From a virus: a stretch of DNA of 64,000 bases. The notes below the pieces were generated by a model. It had not been told where the DNA came from, made no database searches, and saw only the letters and a program-made list of their open reading frames with translations. Of the stretch, positions 32,176 through 39,102 are shown piece by piece; positions within the stretch are counted from its first letter, which is position 1, and every line of letters begins with the position of its first letter. Position numbers and translations under genes: made by a program. The stretch spans positions 1 to 64,000 of IMG/VR virus record IMGVR_UViG_3300048924_000151; one strand, written 5' to 3'.

Positions 32176-32278
32176 CATCTCTTATCGCAAGGTCGGTGGC
32201 CTCCGGTTCCTTAAGATTGGACGCCTCAATTTCTGCTTTTCCGTTAGCAGCGAATTCCGCCCGATAAAGGGGACATAA
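32168..32278 (+). CDS. 36-residue conserved-type microprotein (MFNISYRK)
   Basis: The protein runs MFNISYRKVGGLRFLKIGR, then LNFCFSVSSEFRPIKG. I recall proteins of this kind with an IGRLNFCFSVS core in many phages; its function is not known to me. The start overlaps the previous stop. Copies of its first codons are at 31917. Confidence 0.6.
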   Translation: MFNISYRKVGGLRFLKIGRLNFCFSVSSEFRPIKGT

Positions 32279-32343
32279 ATCTGCGCTTGCGGTCTACTTA
32301 GCGGTGGACTACGTTAGGCAGCATTAAGGCATTGGAGACTGCG

Positions 32344-32535
32344 ATGACAGGTAACAGCGAAGCATACCACCGGCATTATGCCGATCTTGATTTGATTAAC
32401 GGCGAGCCGCACCGCTTCGACAATCCTGAGTATATGCGTAAGCTGCATGAATTGTGCAGCGAGACGCTTGCGAAGGCCGTAGAGGCGCGTAAGTCGATTG
32501 CCCAGCATTCGCTGCCGGGGGATATGAAGTGGTAG
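32344..32535 (+). CDS. Small hypothetical protein
   Basis: A 63-residue helical protein (SEAYHRHYADLDLINGEPHR; YMRKLHELCSETLAKAVEAR). TTGGAG lies 7 bases upstream of the ATG. No family recognised. Confidence 0.6.
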   Translation: MTGNSEAYHRHYADLDLINGEPHRFDNPEYMRKLHELCSETLAKAVEARKSIAQHSLPGDMKW

Positions 32536-32924
32536 CATATAGGCTCACTACGGCCGCCGCATTCGGTCTTATCGCATGCGTCGTTGCCTCTCCGCTTGCT
32601 GCCGTTCTCGCGCCGGAGAGCACCACCCCCGGCTATGCGGTTTCCTGTGGCAGGCTGTCGTCTGCGGAATGCGATGCGACGTTGCGCACGGCTGCGACGG
32701 CAGGCTACCTAGCGGCACTCTCTGCGCCGTCGCGGTGCGGACGGTGGTACGAATATAGCGGGGCTGCGCTTGCCGCCTATGCCCTAGCAGGCGACATCAA
32801 TCGCATTGGGCTTGCATCCTTTAACCTAGCGTTTACGCAAGTGGCGCTATTGTCCGAGACGGCGCTAATCCGCGCTTGCGCTGGTGCCGCCAGCGCAATC
32901 CCTTCCGCAATCAAGAGGAAATAG
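32529..32924 (+). CDS. Small membrane or exported protein
   Basis: A 131-residue protein with a hydrophobic N-terminus (TTAAAFGLIACVVASPLAAV), then Cys 40, Cys 48 and a later Cys, and Ala-rich hydrophobic helices (AALAAYALAGDINRIGLAS). GTG start overlaps the preceding stop. Topology is uncertain; could be an exported protein with disulfides. Confidence 0.5.
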   Translation: MVAYRLTTAAAFGLIACVVASPLAAVLAPESTTPGYAVSCGRLSSAECDATLRTAATAGYLAALSAPSRCGRWYEYSGAALAAYALAGDINRIGLASFNLAFTQVALLSETALIRACAGAASAIPSAIKRK

Positions 32925-32928
32925 AATC

Positions 32929-33063
32929 ATGTTTCGTAAGAAGATGGTACGCACAGAGCTCAGCTACGCCATTTCGATGTTCGCGCTGAAGGTATTCGAT
33001 TATACCTGCTTCTCGATTTTCATCTATACCTGCTATCAACTCTGGAAGGTTCTTCCGAAATGA
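32929..33063 (+). CDS. 44-residue membrane protein
   Basis: The chain has a basic start (MFRKKMVRTELSY) and a hydrophobic Tyr/Phe-rich helix (ISMFALKVFDYTCFSIFIY), ending in a short polar tail. GAGGAAA precedes the ATG, and its stop overlaps the next start. One membrane pass. Confidence 0.6.
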   Translation: MFRKKMVRTELSYAISMFALKVFDYTCFSIFIYTCYQLWKVLPK

Positions 33064-33401
33064 GCATTTGGAAGCGCGCCCTTGCGCTGCTATCGAAAGA
33101 GCCGACGCAATGGGCAGTGCCGAGCCTGCTACATGCGCCTCTAGACATGCAGTGGCTTATCGATACGATGGGCGAAAATGTTGAACGCCCGCGCGTCGGT
33201 GATCTTATAATTGAGCTGGTCGCAGACAGCATGGCGGTTTGTGTAAAGCATGATATCCGTTATCGCGTTGTACAGAGCAATTCGCCATATCCCAATTCGG
33301 TTTGCGCCGAGAACTGCGATAGCGCCCGTGCGCATATCCTGCATATCTTCTATATGCGGCGACATAAGACGTTGCCGCGCGTCTGGTTTCTTGCGTCATG
33401 A
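33060..33401 (+). CDS. Hypothetical protein
   Basis: A 113-residue protein (MSIWKRALALLSKEPTQWAV; DMQWLIDTMGENVERPRVGD; LIIELVADSMAVCVKHD). Mixed alpha-beta. Coupled to both neighbours by short overlaps. No family recognised. Confidence 0.55.
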   Translation: MSIWKRALALLSKEPTQWAVPSLLHAPLDMQWLIDTMGENVERPRVGDLIIELVADSMAVCVKHDIRYRVVQSNSPYPNSVCAENCDSARAHILHIFYMRRHKTLPRVWFLAS

Positions 33402-33628
33402 TCGGCCTAGGGAAAGCGACTGTAACGTTCAGGGTCCAATGCACTTGCGACGACTGCGGAACGCATGCACCTAGCTCGCAGAGCAACGTTATCGATACAG
33501 GAACAATCGCGATTAGCGATCTTGGATCGATGATTGTTGTTCTTATGGAAGCGGCGTTCGTGCAGCCTCCGGTCGGATGGGCGGTCTATGGCCGCTATAG
33601 CTACAAATGCGACAAGTGTTTGACATGA
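33398..33628 (+). CDS. Small zinc-ribbon-like protein
   Basis: A 76-residue protein with CTCDDC near the front and CDKC at the end, the two halves of a zinc ribbon, and a hydrophobic strand-helix between (SMIVVLMEAAFVQPPVGWAV). ATGA coupled. Function unknown. Confidence 0.6.
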   Translation: MIGLGKATVTFRVQCTCDDCGTHAPSSQSNVIDTGTIAISDLGSMIVVLMEAAFVQPPVGWAVYGRYSYKCDKCLT

Positions 33629-33807
33629 AAATAGACCTAAACGACAACGATGCCAGAATGCTTATGCTGCACATTGACTATGTGCTTACTAGCAATGCCG
33701 CATCTGAAGATTGGTCTATCCGCTTAGTAGAAGGGCAATTTGAAGTTCTTCTAAACGTATTAGACCAAATAAACTATCAACTTCCAAACAAGAAAGAGCT
33801 ATCATGA
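33625..33807 (+). CDS. Small hypothetical protein
   Basis: A 60-residue protein (MKIDLNDNDARMLMLHIDYV; FEVLLNVLDQINYQLPNKK), helical. ATGA overlap at both ends. No family recognised. Confidence 0.55.
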   Translation: MKIDLNDNDARMLMLHIDYVLTSNAASEDWSIRLVEGQFEVLLNVLDQINYQLPNKKELS

Positions 33808-34226
33808 GCATCTCTTATCAAGGCAATATCGATCTGCGCGAAGTCGCTGACCAGTTGGTCGGTTCGGAGCAACTAGATGAATTCTTCAACGTGCTTGGCG
33901 ATGCATGCAATGAGAATGCATTTCTGCCGGAAGATGTCGCAGAGTTCTTTGGCGACAATATCGGTAGGCGGCTGGACGACGATGGGCGCATGTTCCTCAT
34001 CGCGCTCGCCAAGTACACCATGCAACAATTCCCGACCGACTTTGTGCCGACTATCGACGCGATGCCCGGCATGACGTCAGTAGTCAACGCCATCGCTGCG
34101 GTCGAAAAAGTGCAGGAATGGACTAGCAGCGAAAGCGGCACGATGTTCCACGTTGACGGGAAGACGCATGAGGGGGGCTGGTACGCTACCCGCGATGTCG
34201 TTAAAGCGCTTACGGACCTCGCATGA
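33804..34226 (+). CDS. Hypothetical acidic protein
   Basis: A 140-residue acidic helical protein. Its first residues MSISYQGN echo the MFNISYRK start seen at 32168, maybe a shared translation-initiation segment. ATGA overlaps on both sides. No family recognised. Confidence 0.55.
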   Translation: MSISYQGNIDLREVADQLVGSEQLDEFFNVLGDACNENAFLPEDVAEFFGDNIGRRLDDDGRMFLIALAKYTMQQFPTDFVPTIDAMPGMTSVVNAIAAVEKVQEWTSSESGTMFHVDGKTHEGGWYATRDVVKALTDLA

Positions 34227-34702
34227 TCCCCCGGCAGGCTATCGGCCCTTTCCACCAAATCTATACATGGGTCCGCGACGACGGCAAGAACTTCAACATA
34301 TCCACTCATCATCTGATCGAGTGGATTAATAAGACGAAACCGGCGCACGATTTCTTGCCAATCGATAAATCTTTGGTCGATGGGTTTATCGCTAGTAACT
34401 CGATCAGCGTTGATCGTATACGGCAGATGATGATGATGGATAACCCCCCTTCTGATCCGATTATCATGTGCCTTACCGGACGGCAGAATATCAACGGCAT
34501 CCCGGGGCCGGAGGGGATGTTGGTAGATGGTCGGCATCGATATGCGCTGTATGCCGCTTGCGGTTTAAAGCTCATCCCCTGCTACGTCATCAAGAAGCTA
34601 GACTGGCAGCCGTTCCGCATATCCGGAATGCCAAGGTTGACGAAACAAGGGCTGGTTGAAGTGCCTGTTTTAAACCATATCATGAGCAAGTTTCAGTCAT
34701 GA
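34223..34702 (+). CDS. ParB/sulfiredoxin-like fold protein
   Basis: A 159-residue protein. The segment DPIIMCLTG...LVDGRHRYALYAACGLKLIPCYVI has the ParB/Srx signature: a strand, a Gly-rich loop, DGRHR and a helix, then a closing strand. Such folds include nucleases, CTP-dependent ParB and sulfiredoxin. Stand-alone copies occur in phages. The N-terminal half (FNISTHHLIEWINKTKP) is not recognised. Coupled on both sides. Confidence 0.65.
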   Translation: MIPRQAIGPFHQIYTWVRDDGKNFNISTHHLIEWINKTKPAHDFLPIDKSLVDGFIASNSISVDRIRQMMMMDNPPSDPIIMCLTGRQNINGIPGPEGMLVDGRHRYALYAACGLKLIPCYVIKKLDWQPFRISGMPRLTKQGLVEVPVLNHIMSKFQS

Positions 34703-34893
34703 TTATAGATCGCCCGCATCGTCTTGCGCGTAGGACTAAGCCAAAGCTGAATGTTCTCCATTACAATCGCGCCAAAGTCGTCACCTGCCCATACTGCGGA
34801 GCAGTCCCGAATAACAGTTGCATCCGTATCGATGGCAAGCCAAGCAGGCCACATCGTGAACGGGTGATTGAATATGAAAGGAAACTGCCGTGA
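34699..34893 (+). CDS. Small zinc-finger protein
   Basis: A 64-residue basic protein with CPYCGAVPNNSCIRIDGK followed by PHRERV. The pattern C-x2-C, then C, then H with a following Arg matches phage zinc fingers thought to bind DNA. ATGA overlaps at both ends. Confidence 0.65.
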   Translation: MIIDRPHRLARRTKPKLNVLHYNRAKVVTCPYCGAVPNNSCIRIDGKPSRPHRERVIEYERKLP

Positions 34894-35270
34894 CATATTG
34901 TCTAGAGCTTCGCAGCACTGCGAATTGGGAGGGCGATATCCGATATCGCGCTTATACGAAGTCTCTTAAGACCGTTGAGCGATTCAAAACTATAAGCAAA
35001 ATTCAATTCAGCGATAGTGGTCACGGTATCGTTCCAGTAGTTAGCGAAGACAAGTTCAATCGTAAGCCGACTATCCGAACCCTTTGGGAATATGTCGAAG
35101 CGCATTATGAACAGTGCGATGCGAAAGCGAAGCGCGATAAGCGCGCAATTCAGTCCGCCACTCGATCTGCGTTGCAGATGCAATTGGACTTGGCGCGCGA
35201 GGAAATCGCACGACTGACGGAAGAACTTGAGCGGTACAAGAAGTTTGGGCCGGGCAGCAAGGATTATTGA
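34890..35270 (+). CDS. Hypothetical protein with C-terminal coiled coil
   Basis: A 126-residue protein. Residues 1-75 look alpha-beta; the end is a charged coiled coil (LQMQLDLAREEIARLTEELE). The next gene product is also a coiled coil of similar length, so the two may pair. ATGA coupled to the zinc finger gene. Confidence 0.55.
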   Translation: MTYCLELRSTANWEGDIRYRAYTKSLKTVERFKTISKIQFSDSGHGIVPVVSEDKFNRKPTIRTLWEYVEAHYEQCDAKAKRDKRAIQSATRSALQMQLDLAREEIARLTEELERYKKFGPGSKDY

Positions 35271-35271
35271 T

Positions 35272-35469
35272 GTGATACAGCGTAGTCGGATTGCATTGCG
35301 GATCGAGGCGCAGGAGGCCCGCGAAGAATTGATAGCATCTCGCGCCTTGCTACTTGCTACAATTGACGAACTAACAAAAGACAACGTCGCTTTAATGGCG
35401 ACGATAAAGAAGTTGACGCTGGATAATTCGCGCCTGCTCCGAGCGCGACGTGTAGGAAAGAAGGCCTAA
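35272..35469 (+). CDS. Small coiled-coil protein
   Basis: A 65-residue protein starting with GTG at 35272, AAGGA 8 bases upstream. Almost all one charged helix (RIEAQEAREELIASRALLLA; LMATIKKLTLDNSRLL) with a basic end. Follows the previous stop by 1 base. No family recognised. Confidence 0.55.
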   Translation: MIQRSRIALRIEAQEAREELIASRALLLATIDELTKDNVALMATIKKLTLDNSRLLRARRVGKKA

Positions 35470-35500
35470 GTTATTTCTAGATCACTTAGGTTTATGATCC

Positions 35501-35579
35501 TACAAATAGTTGTTCTAATCATTTTTGAAGTGGCGCTTTATATGCATACCGGAACGAACCGGCGCAACGGAGAACGACG
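35501..35579 (+). promoter_or_regulatory. Repeated promoter/leader element, copy 4, with upstream 14-mer
   Basis: AGTGGCGCTTTATATGCAT (from 35529) with hairpin CCGGAACGAACCGG (35549-35562), CAACGGAGAACGACG, then ATG. Upstream is TACAAATAGTTGTT (35501-35514), which recurs at 35863-35876 before the next gene at almost the same distance from GTGGC. Confidence 0.6.
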
Positions 35580-35819
35580 ATGAAGAACGAGTTTAAAGGC
35601 ATGTACGTCGTGGCGACTGTCACGACCAACGAGCGCAAGATGGGCACTCACGGACGCAAAGTCGTCGGCGCAATCCTGCGCGCAGGCCCGGCCGGTATCA
35701 AGGTTGACGATCTCAAGCCGGACCCGAACGGCAATCTGAACAAGCATATCGCTTGGGAGCTTGCGCGCGGCCGGGTTAAAGTGCTGGCCCGCGCGCCGCG
35801 CGCAGCGAGGCAGGGTTGA
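35580..35819 (+). CDS. Small basic protein related to the following H1-like protein
   Basis: A 79-residue basic protein. Its end (GAILRAGPAGIKVDDL; LNKHIAWELARGRVKVLARA) resembles the N-terminal domain of the next gene product (DKIIAHGKNGASYEVLLKEG; SGDIAWDVLHGKVIASI), pointing to shared ancestry. Behind promoter/leader copy 4 and followed by a terminator, so it is a one-gene unit. DNA binding is likely but not shown. Confidence 0.6.
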   Translation: MKNEFKGMYVVATVTTNERKMGTHGRKVVGAILRAGPAGIKVDDLKPDPNGNLNKHIAWELARGRVKVLARAPRAARQG

Positions 35820-35824
35820 TAGCA

Positions 35825-35855
35825 GGTGGCAGACTGCCAAGTCTGCCACCCTTTT
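35825..35855 (+). terminator. Rho-independent terminator
   Basis: Perfect 11-bp arms GGTGGCAGACT/AGTCTGCCACC, GCCA loop, followed by CTTTTC, 5 bases past the stop of the 79-residue gene. The best intrinsic terminator in this part. Confidence 0.7.
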
Positions 35856-35862
35856 CTGCGAA

Positions 35863-35902
35863 TACAAATAGTTGTTGCCGCATATCCTGCGTGGCCTATA
35901 AA
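35863..35902 (+). promoter_or_regulatory. Promoter before the H1-like gene
   Basis: TACAAATAGTTGTT (35863-35876) as at 35501, then GTGGCC and TATAAA (35897-35902). TTGCCG (35875-35880) with a 16-base spacer could serve as -35. A divergent relative of the repeated element without the CCGG hairpin. Confidence 0.5.
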
Positions 35903-35952
35903 AGCGGGACTTAGTTTAAGGCGAACCCCTGAAAAGCCCGAAAGGCAAAATC

Positions 35953-36849
35953 ATGACAACCGCTACCAATACCACTCCCACGACTTCCGCCGCAACGGTG
36001 GGCCGCAAGTCGAATTTCTCCGGCCACATCATCGCCGCTGTCGAACTCAAGAACCACCGTCGTCCCGGTTCGTTCGGCTACTTCTCGATGGACAAGATCA
36101 TCGCGCACGGCAAGAATGGCGCCAGCTATGAAGTCCTTCTCAAGGAAGGCGTTCGGTCCGGCGATATCGCCTGGGACGTTCTGCACGGCAAGGTCATCGC
36201 ATCAATCGACGCGGAAGCCCAAGCCAAGGCTATGGCGGCCGCTGCCGAGAAGGTCGCTGCCGAGAACGCTGCGAAGGAAGCGAAGGTGAAGGAGAAATCC
36301 GACGCTGTCGCCGCGAAGGTCGCTGCGAAGGCTGCGCAGAGCGCGGAGAAGGAAGCCGCGAAGGCCGCGAAGATCGAAGCAACGGCTGCTGCGAAGGCCG
36401 CGAAGCTGGAAGCTGGCGGCGCGAAGGCTGCTGAGCTTGCCGCTGCGAAGGCCGCGAAGGCCGAGGCCCTTGCCGCAACGAAGGCTGCGAAGGCCGAGGC
36501 CGCTGCGGCGAAGAAGGCAGAAGCCGAAGCCACCAAGGCCGCGAAGGCCGCCGCTGCCGCTGCCGAGAAGGCTGCGAAGGCCGAGGCCGCTGCGGCGAAG
36601 AAGGCAGAGACCGAAGCCGCCAAGGCTGCGAAGGCCGCTGCGGAAGCCACTGCGAAGGCGGAGAAGCTTGCCGCCGACAAGGCCGCTGCCGATCAGGCCG
36701 CTGCCGATTTGAAGGCCAAGATCAAGGCCGACAAGGAAGCTGCCGACGCCATCGCCAAGGCCGACAAGGACGCCAAGGCCCGTGTCGCTGCCGAGAGCAA
36801 GGCCGCGAAGGACAAGCAGAAGGCTGACGCTGCCGCGAAAAAGAAGTAA
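35953..36849 (+). CDS. Ala/Lys-rich H1-like protein with N-terminal domain
   Basis: A 298-residue protein. Residues about 15-80 are a compact domain (GHIIAAVELKNHRRPGSFGY; SGDIAWDVLHGKVIASI). From about residue 85 to the end it is a lysine/alanine/glutamate repeat (units such as KAAKAEAAAAKKAEAEA), similar to TolA helices or bacterial H1-like proteins. The repeat is visible in DNA as GCGAAGGCCGAG-like words. Such proteins can bind DNA or form a long rigid helix. Own promoter and terminator suggest high expression. Function not proven. Confidence 0.6.
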   Translation: MTTATNTTPTTSAATVGRKSNFSGHIIAAVELKNHRRPGSFGYFSMDKIIAHGKNGASYEVLLKEGVRSGDIAWDVLHGKVIASIDAEAQAKAMAAAAEKVAAENAAKEAKVKEKSDAVAAKVAAKAAQSAEKEAAKAAKIEATAAAKAAKLEAGGAKAAELAAAKAAKAEALAATKAAKAEAAAAKKAEAEATKAAKAAAAAAEKAAKAEAAAAKKAETEAAKAAKAAAEATAKAEKLAADKAAADQAAADLKAKIKADKEAADAIAKADKDAKARVAAESKAAKDKQKADAAAKKK

Positions 36850-36858
36850 CAACGAATA

Positions 36859-36883
36859 GCTGATCACGGATGTACTGATCAGC
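36859..36883 (+). repeat. Hairpin downstream of the H1-like gene
   Basis: GCTGATCA/TGATCAGC, 8-bp stem and 9-base loop, just past the stop codon and before the terminator at 36892. Confidence 0.45.
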
Positions 36884-36891
36884 GAGACGAA

Positions 36892-36919
36892 GGGCAGGCT
36901 TAATACACCTGCCCTTTTT
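36892..36919 (+). terminator. Rho-independent terminator
   Basis: GGGCAGG/CCTGCCC arms with a 9-base loop followed by TTTTTC. Ends the H1-like transcription unit. Confidence 0.75.
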
Positions 36920-36993
36920 CTTACCCATCTTAAAGTAAACCAGTATCAACAGAACTGGTTCCCTTTGCGATGCAAACCTCAACCGGGGGCGAT

Positions 36994-37194
36994 ATGATTA
37001 GAGTGTGGATAGTGCCGAAGTCCACCCCCAATGCGGATGCGACTGCGCATTCGATTGAGGTGGACGTGCCGAACGAAACCCGGTTCAGCGATGCGGTCGA
37101 TGTGCTTATGCCGCATGTGCCGGATGGATACTACATCGTCAAAATCGAAAGGAACGGAGACTATGAATCTAAAGGTAGAGCTAACGGAAGCTGA
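36994..37194 (+). CDS. Small hypothetical protein
   Basis: A 66-residue protein (MIRVWIVPKSTPNADATAHS; EVDVPNETRFSDAVDVLMPH; YYIVKIERNG), a small alpha-beta unit. GGGGGCG lies just ahead of the ATG. An in-frame ATG 8 codons upstream is possible. Its end overlaps the next gene by 32 bases. Confidence 0.5.
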   Translation: MIRVWIVPKSTPNADATAHSIEVDVPNETRFSDAVDVLMPHVPDGYYIVKIERNGDYESKGRANGS

Positions 37195-37348
37195 GATCAT
37201 GCTTGCTATCGCGGCATGGATCGAAGCTCAGACCGGAGTTGCTGTCCCTGTCAAGGGCCTCTTTGTTGAGACCAAGTCCAAGCAGAATTACAAGAGCGAG
37301 TGGGAGGTAGCGGCCATTCGCGTTTCTTGCAATGTGCAAAGGCCGTGA
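37163..37348 (+). CDS. Small hypothetical protein
   Basis: A 61-residue protein starting MNLKVELTEAEIMLAIAAWI and ending with a strand (EWEVAAIRVSC). AAAGGAACGGAGACT precedes the ATG. The pattern of a helix after EAEI and a later strand recurs in many small phage proteins; no name known. Confidence 0.6.
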   Translation: MNLKVELTEAEIMLAIAAWIEAQTGVAVPVKGLFVETKSKQNYKSEWEVAAIRVSCNVQRP

Positions 37349-37438
37349 ACTGGTTGCATAGCGATAGCCCGCGCTGGGCAAGCCTCCGCTTCGTCCTGCG
37401 CTCCATCTTCACCCCGAAACGATTAGGAACCACCAGCG

Positions 37439-38428
37439 ATGGCATACGGCAAGGAATACGAAGCGAAGTCGAATCACCAGATGATTCGCGACGGAGTTGA
37501 ACAGCCGATATATAAGATCGGCAAGTACAACGTCCAGATCAATTATAGCAAACGGATTGTGTATGTATCGGAGCCGGATCGGCCCGAACGTATCGATCAG
37601 AGCATTTCGCTTATGGATGGCGTACTCAACGTTGATTTTTCTTTCATAGTGGAAGAAGTCCTGCGTAAATGCGATCCAATCGAGATTGCACGCGGCATGT
37701 GCGAAGATGCCGATGTTCGTGAGCACTTCATTGAATCGCTCGCTGAACGCTGGTCGCAGGATAACGTTGGCGATGCAGAGCGCCGCAAGTTCCTGACCAA
37801 GGTAGGCTGCGCCGTCAACGAAATCACAGTTGACCGACTTGCCGATACAATGCGAAAGTGGGAATACGAATTCTGCCGACGCGCATATGTCGATGAGCAT
37901 GTCAGCAATATCAACCGCACGCTGCGCGAGTTGAATGTAATGGTACAGGGGCCTAGCACTTATAGCTCTAGCGTACCGGGCGAATGGGAGCGCGGTCCTG
38001 ACGTTCTGTTGCAGATGCGACGGCTGGACGAACGGACGACTGATGCCGATGGCAAGTCTATCCCCGGCCCTGTTGCTATTACTGGGCAGGCTTGGGAGCA
38101 GGCGCGCACTTACTGGCGTGACGAGATCGGCAGGCTATTCCCGCCGCCGCTTGCACCGATGCCGGTGGCGTTCGATGCATTCGCAATTATTCAGGGTGAT
38201 ATCGATACCCTGCGCAACGAGCGAAGCGGCAGCACGGGAAGCGAGTTTGTTACCGTATCGCAGAAAGCGCTGGACGCTGTACTCTCCAAGATCGATGACA
38301 TGCGCGGCATGAAGCCGCCGAAGCCTCCTGTATCGTTCGGGGAATTCGCTGGCGGCGCTGATGCTATATTGGATAGCGCAGAGACGCCCGCTGCTTCGAT
38401 TGACTCCGGCGATGATATCCCGTTCTGA
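37439..38428 (+). CDS. Unknown protein with an SSB-type C-terminal tip (DDIPF)
   Basis: A 329-residue protein. N-terminal half: strand-rich start (YKIGKYNVQINYSKRIVYVS) then helices. Middle: helices with FCRRAYVDEHVSNINRTLRE. C-terminus: a flexible acidic stretch (SIDSGDDIPF) ending in the same residues as bacterial SSB tails, which dock helicases, polymerase subunits and repair proteins. No OB-fold was recognised. AGGAACCACCAGCG precedes the ATG. It may act at replication forks. Confidence 0.6.
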   Translation: MAYGKEYEAKSNHQMIRDGVEQPIYKIGKYNVQINYSKRIVYVSEPDRPERIDQSISLMDGVLNVDFSFIVEEVLRKCDPIEIARGMCEDADVREHFIESLAERWSQDNVGDAERRKFLTKVGCAVNEITVDRLADTMRKWEYEFCRRAYVDEHVSNINRTLRELNVMVQGPSTYSSSVPGEWERGPDVLLQMRRLDERTTDADGKSIPGPVAITGQAWEQARTYWRDEIGRLFPPPLAPMPVAFDAFAIIQGDIDTLRNERSGSTGSEFVTVSQKALDAVLSKIDDMRGMKPPKPPVSFGEFAGGADAILDSAETPAASIDSGDDIPF

Positions 38429-38643
38429 TGGCACGCTCAGCAGAATATAACCTTGTCGAAAACATCCTGAGTGCGACAAGCGTTAGCAAAACGCCATTCT
38501 CAGGATCGCTCGATGAGCGCGCGGTATCGCGCCTAATCAAGGCGTGCAAAGACCGGCAGAAAGTCGCCGCCATCAAGGAAGTCCGCGCCCTCGCATGCTG
38601 CGGACTTCGCGAAGCCAAAGACCTCTATGAGAAGTATTTCTGA
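38428..38643 (+). CDS. Small protein with ribosomal L7/L12-like C-terminal motif
   Basis: A 71-residue protein. Residues about 45-71 read KVAAIKEVRALACCGLREAK then DLYEKYF; ribosomal L7/L12 has the same K-V-x-x-I-K-x-V-R, G-L-x-E-A-K-D-L pattern in its factor-binding domain. The N-terminal half is different. Coupled to its neighbours (TGATG overlaps). It may mimic or bind to translation factors, or be a fold without that role. Confidence 0.6.
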   Translation: MARSAEYNLVENILSATSVSKTPFSGSLDERAVSRLIKACKDRQKVAAIKEVRALACCGLREAKDLYEKYF

Positions 38644-38795
38644 TGAACATCGAACTGCTCACGCTTGCCGACGAAGCAAAAGAGATGCTCAAACATGCTA
38701 ACACGGAGAACTTCGTGATTTGGCAGGCAGAGCAGTTCATAAAGAAAGTTGAACCCATACTTCGGCAACTGGCATGGAAGGAAGACGACGAATGA
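38643..38795 (+). CDS. 50-residue helical protein
   Basis: A helical, charged protein (NIELLTLADEAKEMLKHANT; QAEQFIKKVEPILRQLAWKE). Overlaps both neighbours by a few bases. No family recognised. Confidence 0.6.
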   Translation: MNIELLTLADEAKEMLKHANTENFVIWQAEQFIKKVEPILRQLAWKEDDE

Positions 38796-39016
38796 GCGCG
38801 ACGATTACAAGCGACGAATGCGATGCCGTGCTAGCGCAGGGCAGAGCAGCACGCCGGGCGAATGCCAACCTGAAAATCCCGCCCCCGGAGTTGGATGCTT
38901 TCCTCGCGAACTACTGGCGCGTTGGCTGGATGCGGGAACACGACGAAATCGCCCTGACGGGGGGTCGAACGCCAGCGGCTCACGATAGCCCATTGCTGGG
39001 CCTGCGGAGGCCGTAA
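38792..39016 (+). CDS. Small hypothetical protein
   Basis: A 74-residue protein (ITSDECDAVLAQGRAARRAN; LDAFLANYWRVGWMREHDE). Its last bases run into the left arm of hairpin copy 2 (39009-39077). ATGA coupled. No family recognised. Confidence 0.55.
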   Translation: MSATITSDECDAVLAQGRAARRANANLKIPPPELDAFLANYWRVGWMREHDEIALTGGRTPAAHDSPLLGLRRP

Positions 39017-39077
39017 GCGCGTTTTAATCGTTCCGGGTACTATGCCCCATAATTCCGGAAATAACGCGCTTACGGCC
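39009..39077 (+). ncRNA. Covarying 69-nt hairpin, copy 2
   Basis: Perfect 15-bp arms GGCCGTAAGCGCGTT (39009-39023) and AACGCGCTTACGGCC (39063-39077), 39-base loop with an inner TTCCGG/CCGGAA pair. Against copy 1 (30932-31000), two base pairs differ and both are compensated on the other arm. A promoter of the same type follows 26 bases later. Confidence 0.65.
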
Positions 39078-39102
39078 ATTTTCACTTTCTTCAAGTTGTG
39101 GG

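Noticed and set aside
36200-36849. The repeated DNA in the H1-like gene as a CRISPR array or satellite
   Set aside because: The repeats are short, irregular and in coding phase (Lys/Ala/Glu codons), with no spacers.
37345-37500. A GTG-started frame of about 51 residues between two early genes
   Set aside because: The start overlaps the previous stop as GTGA, but AAAGG is only 2 bases away, and the frame overlaps the well-supported 37439 gene by 62 bases. No family pattern.
30932-39077. The two long hairpins as Rho-independent terminators
   Set aside because: No T run follows the right arm, and the 39-base loop is too long for a typical terminator.
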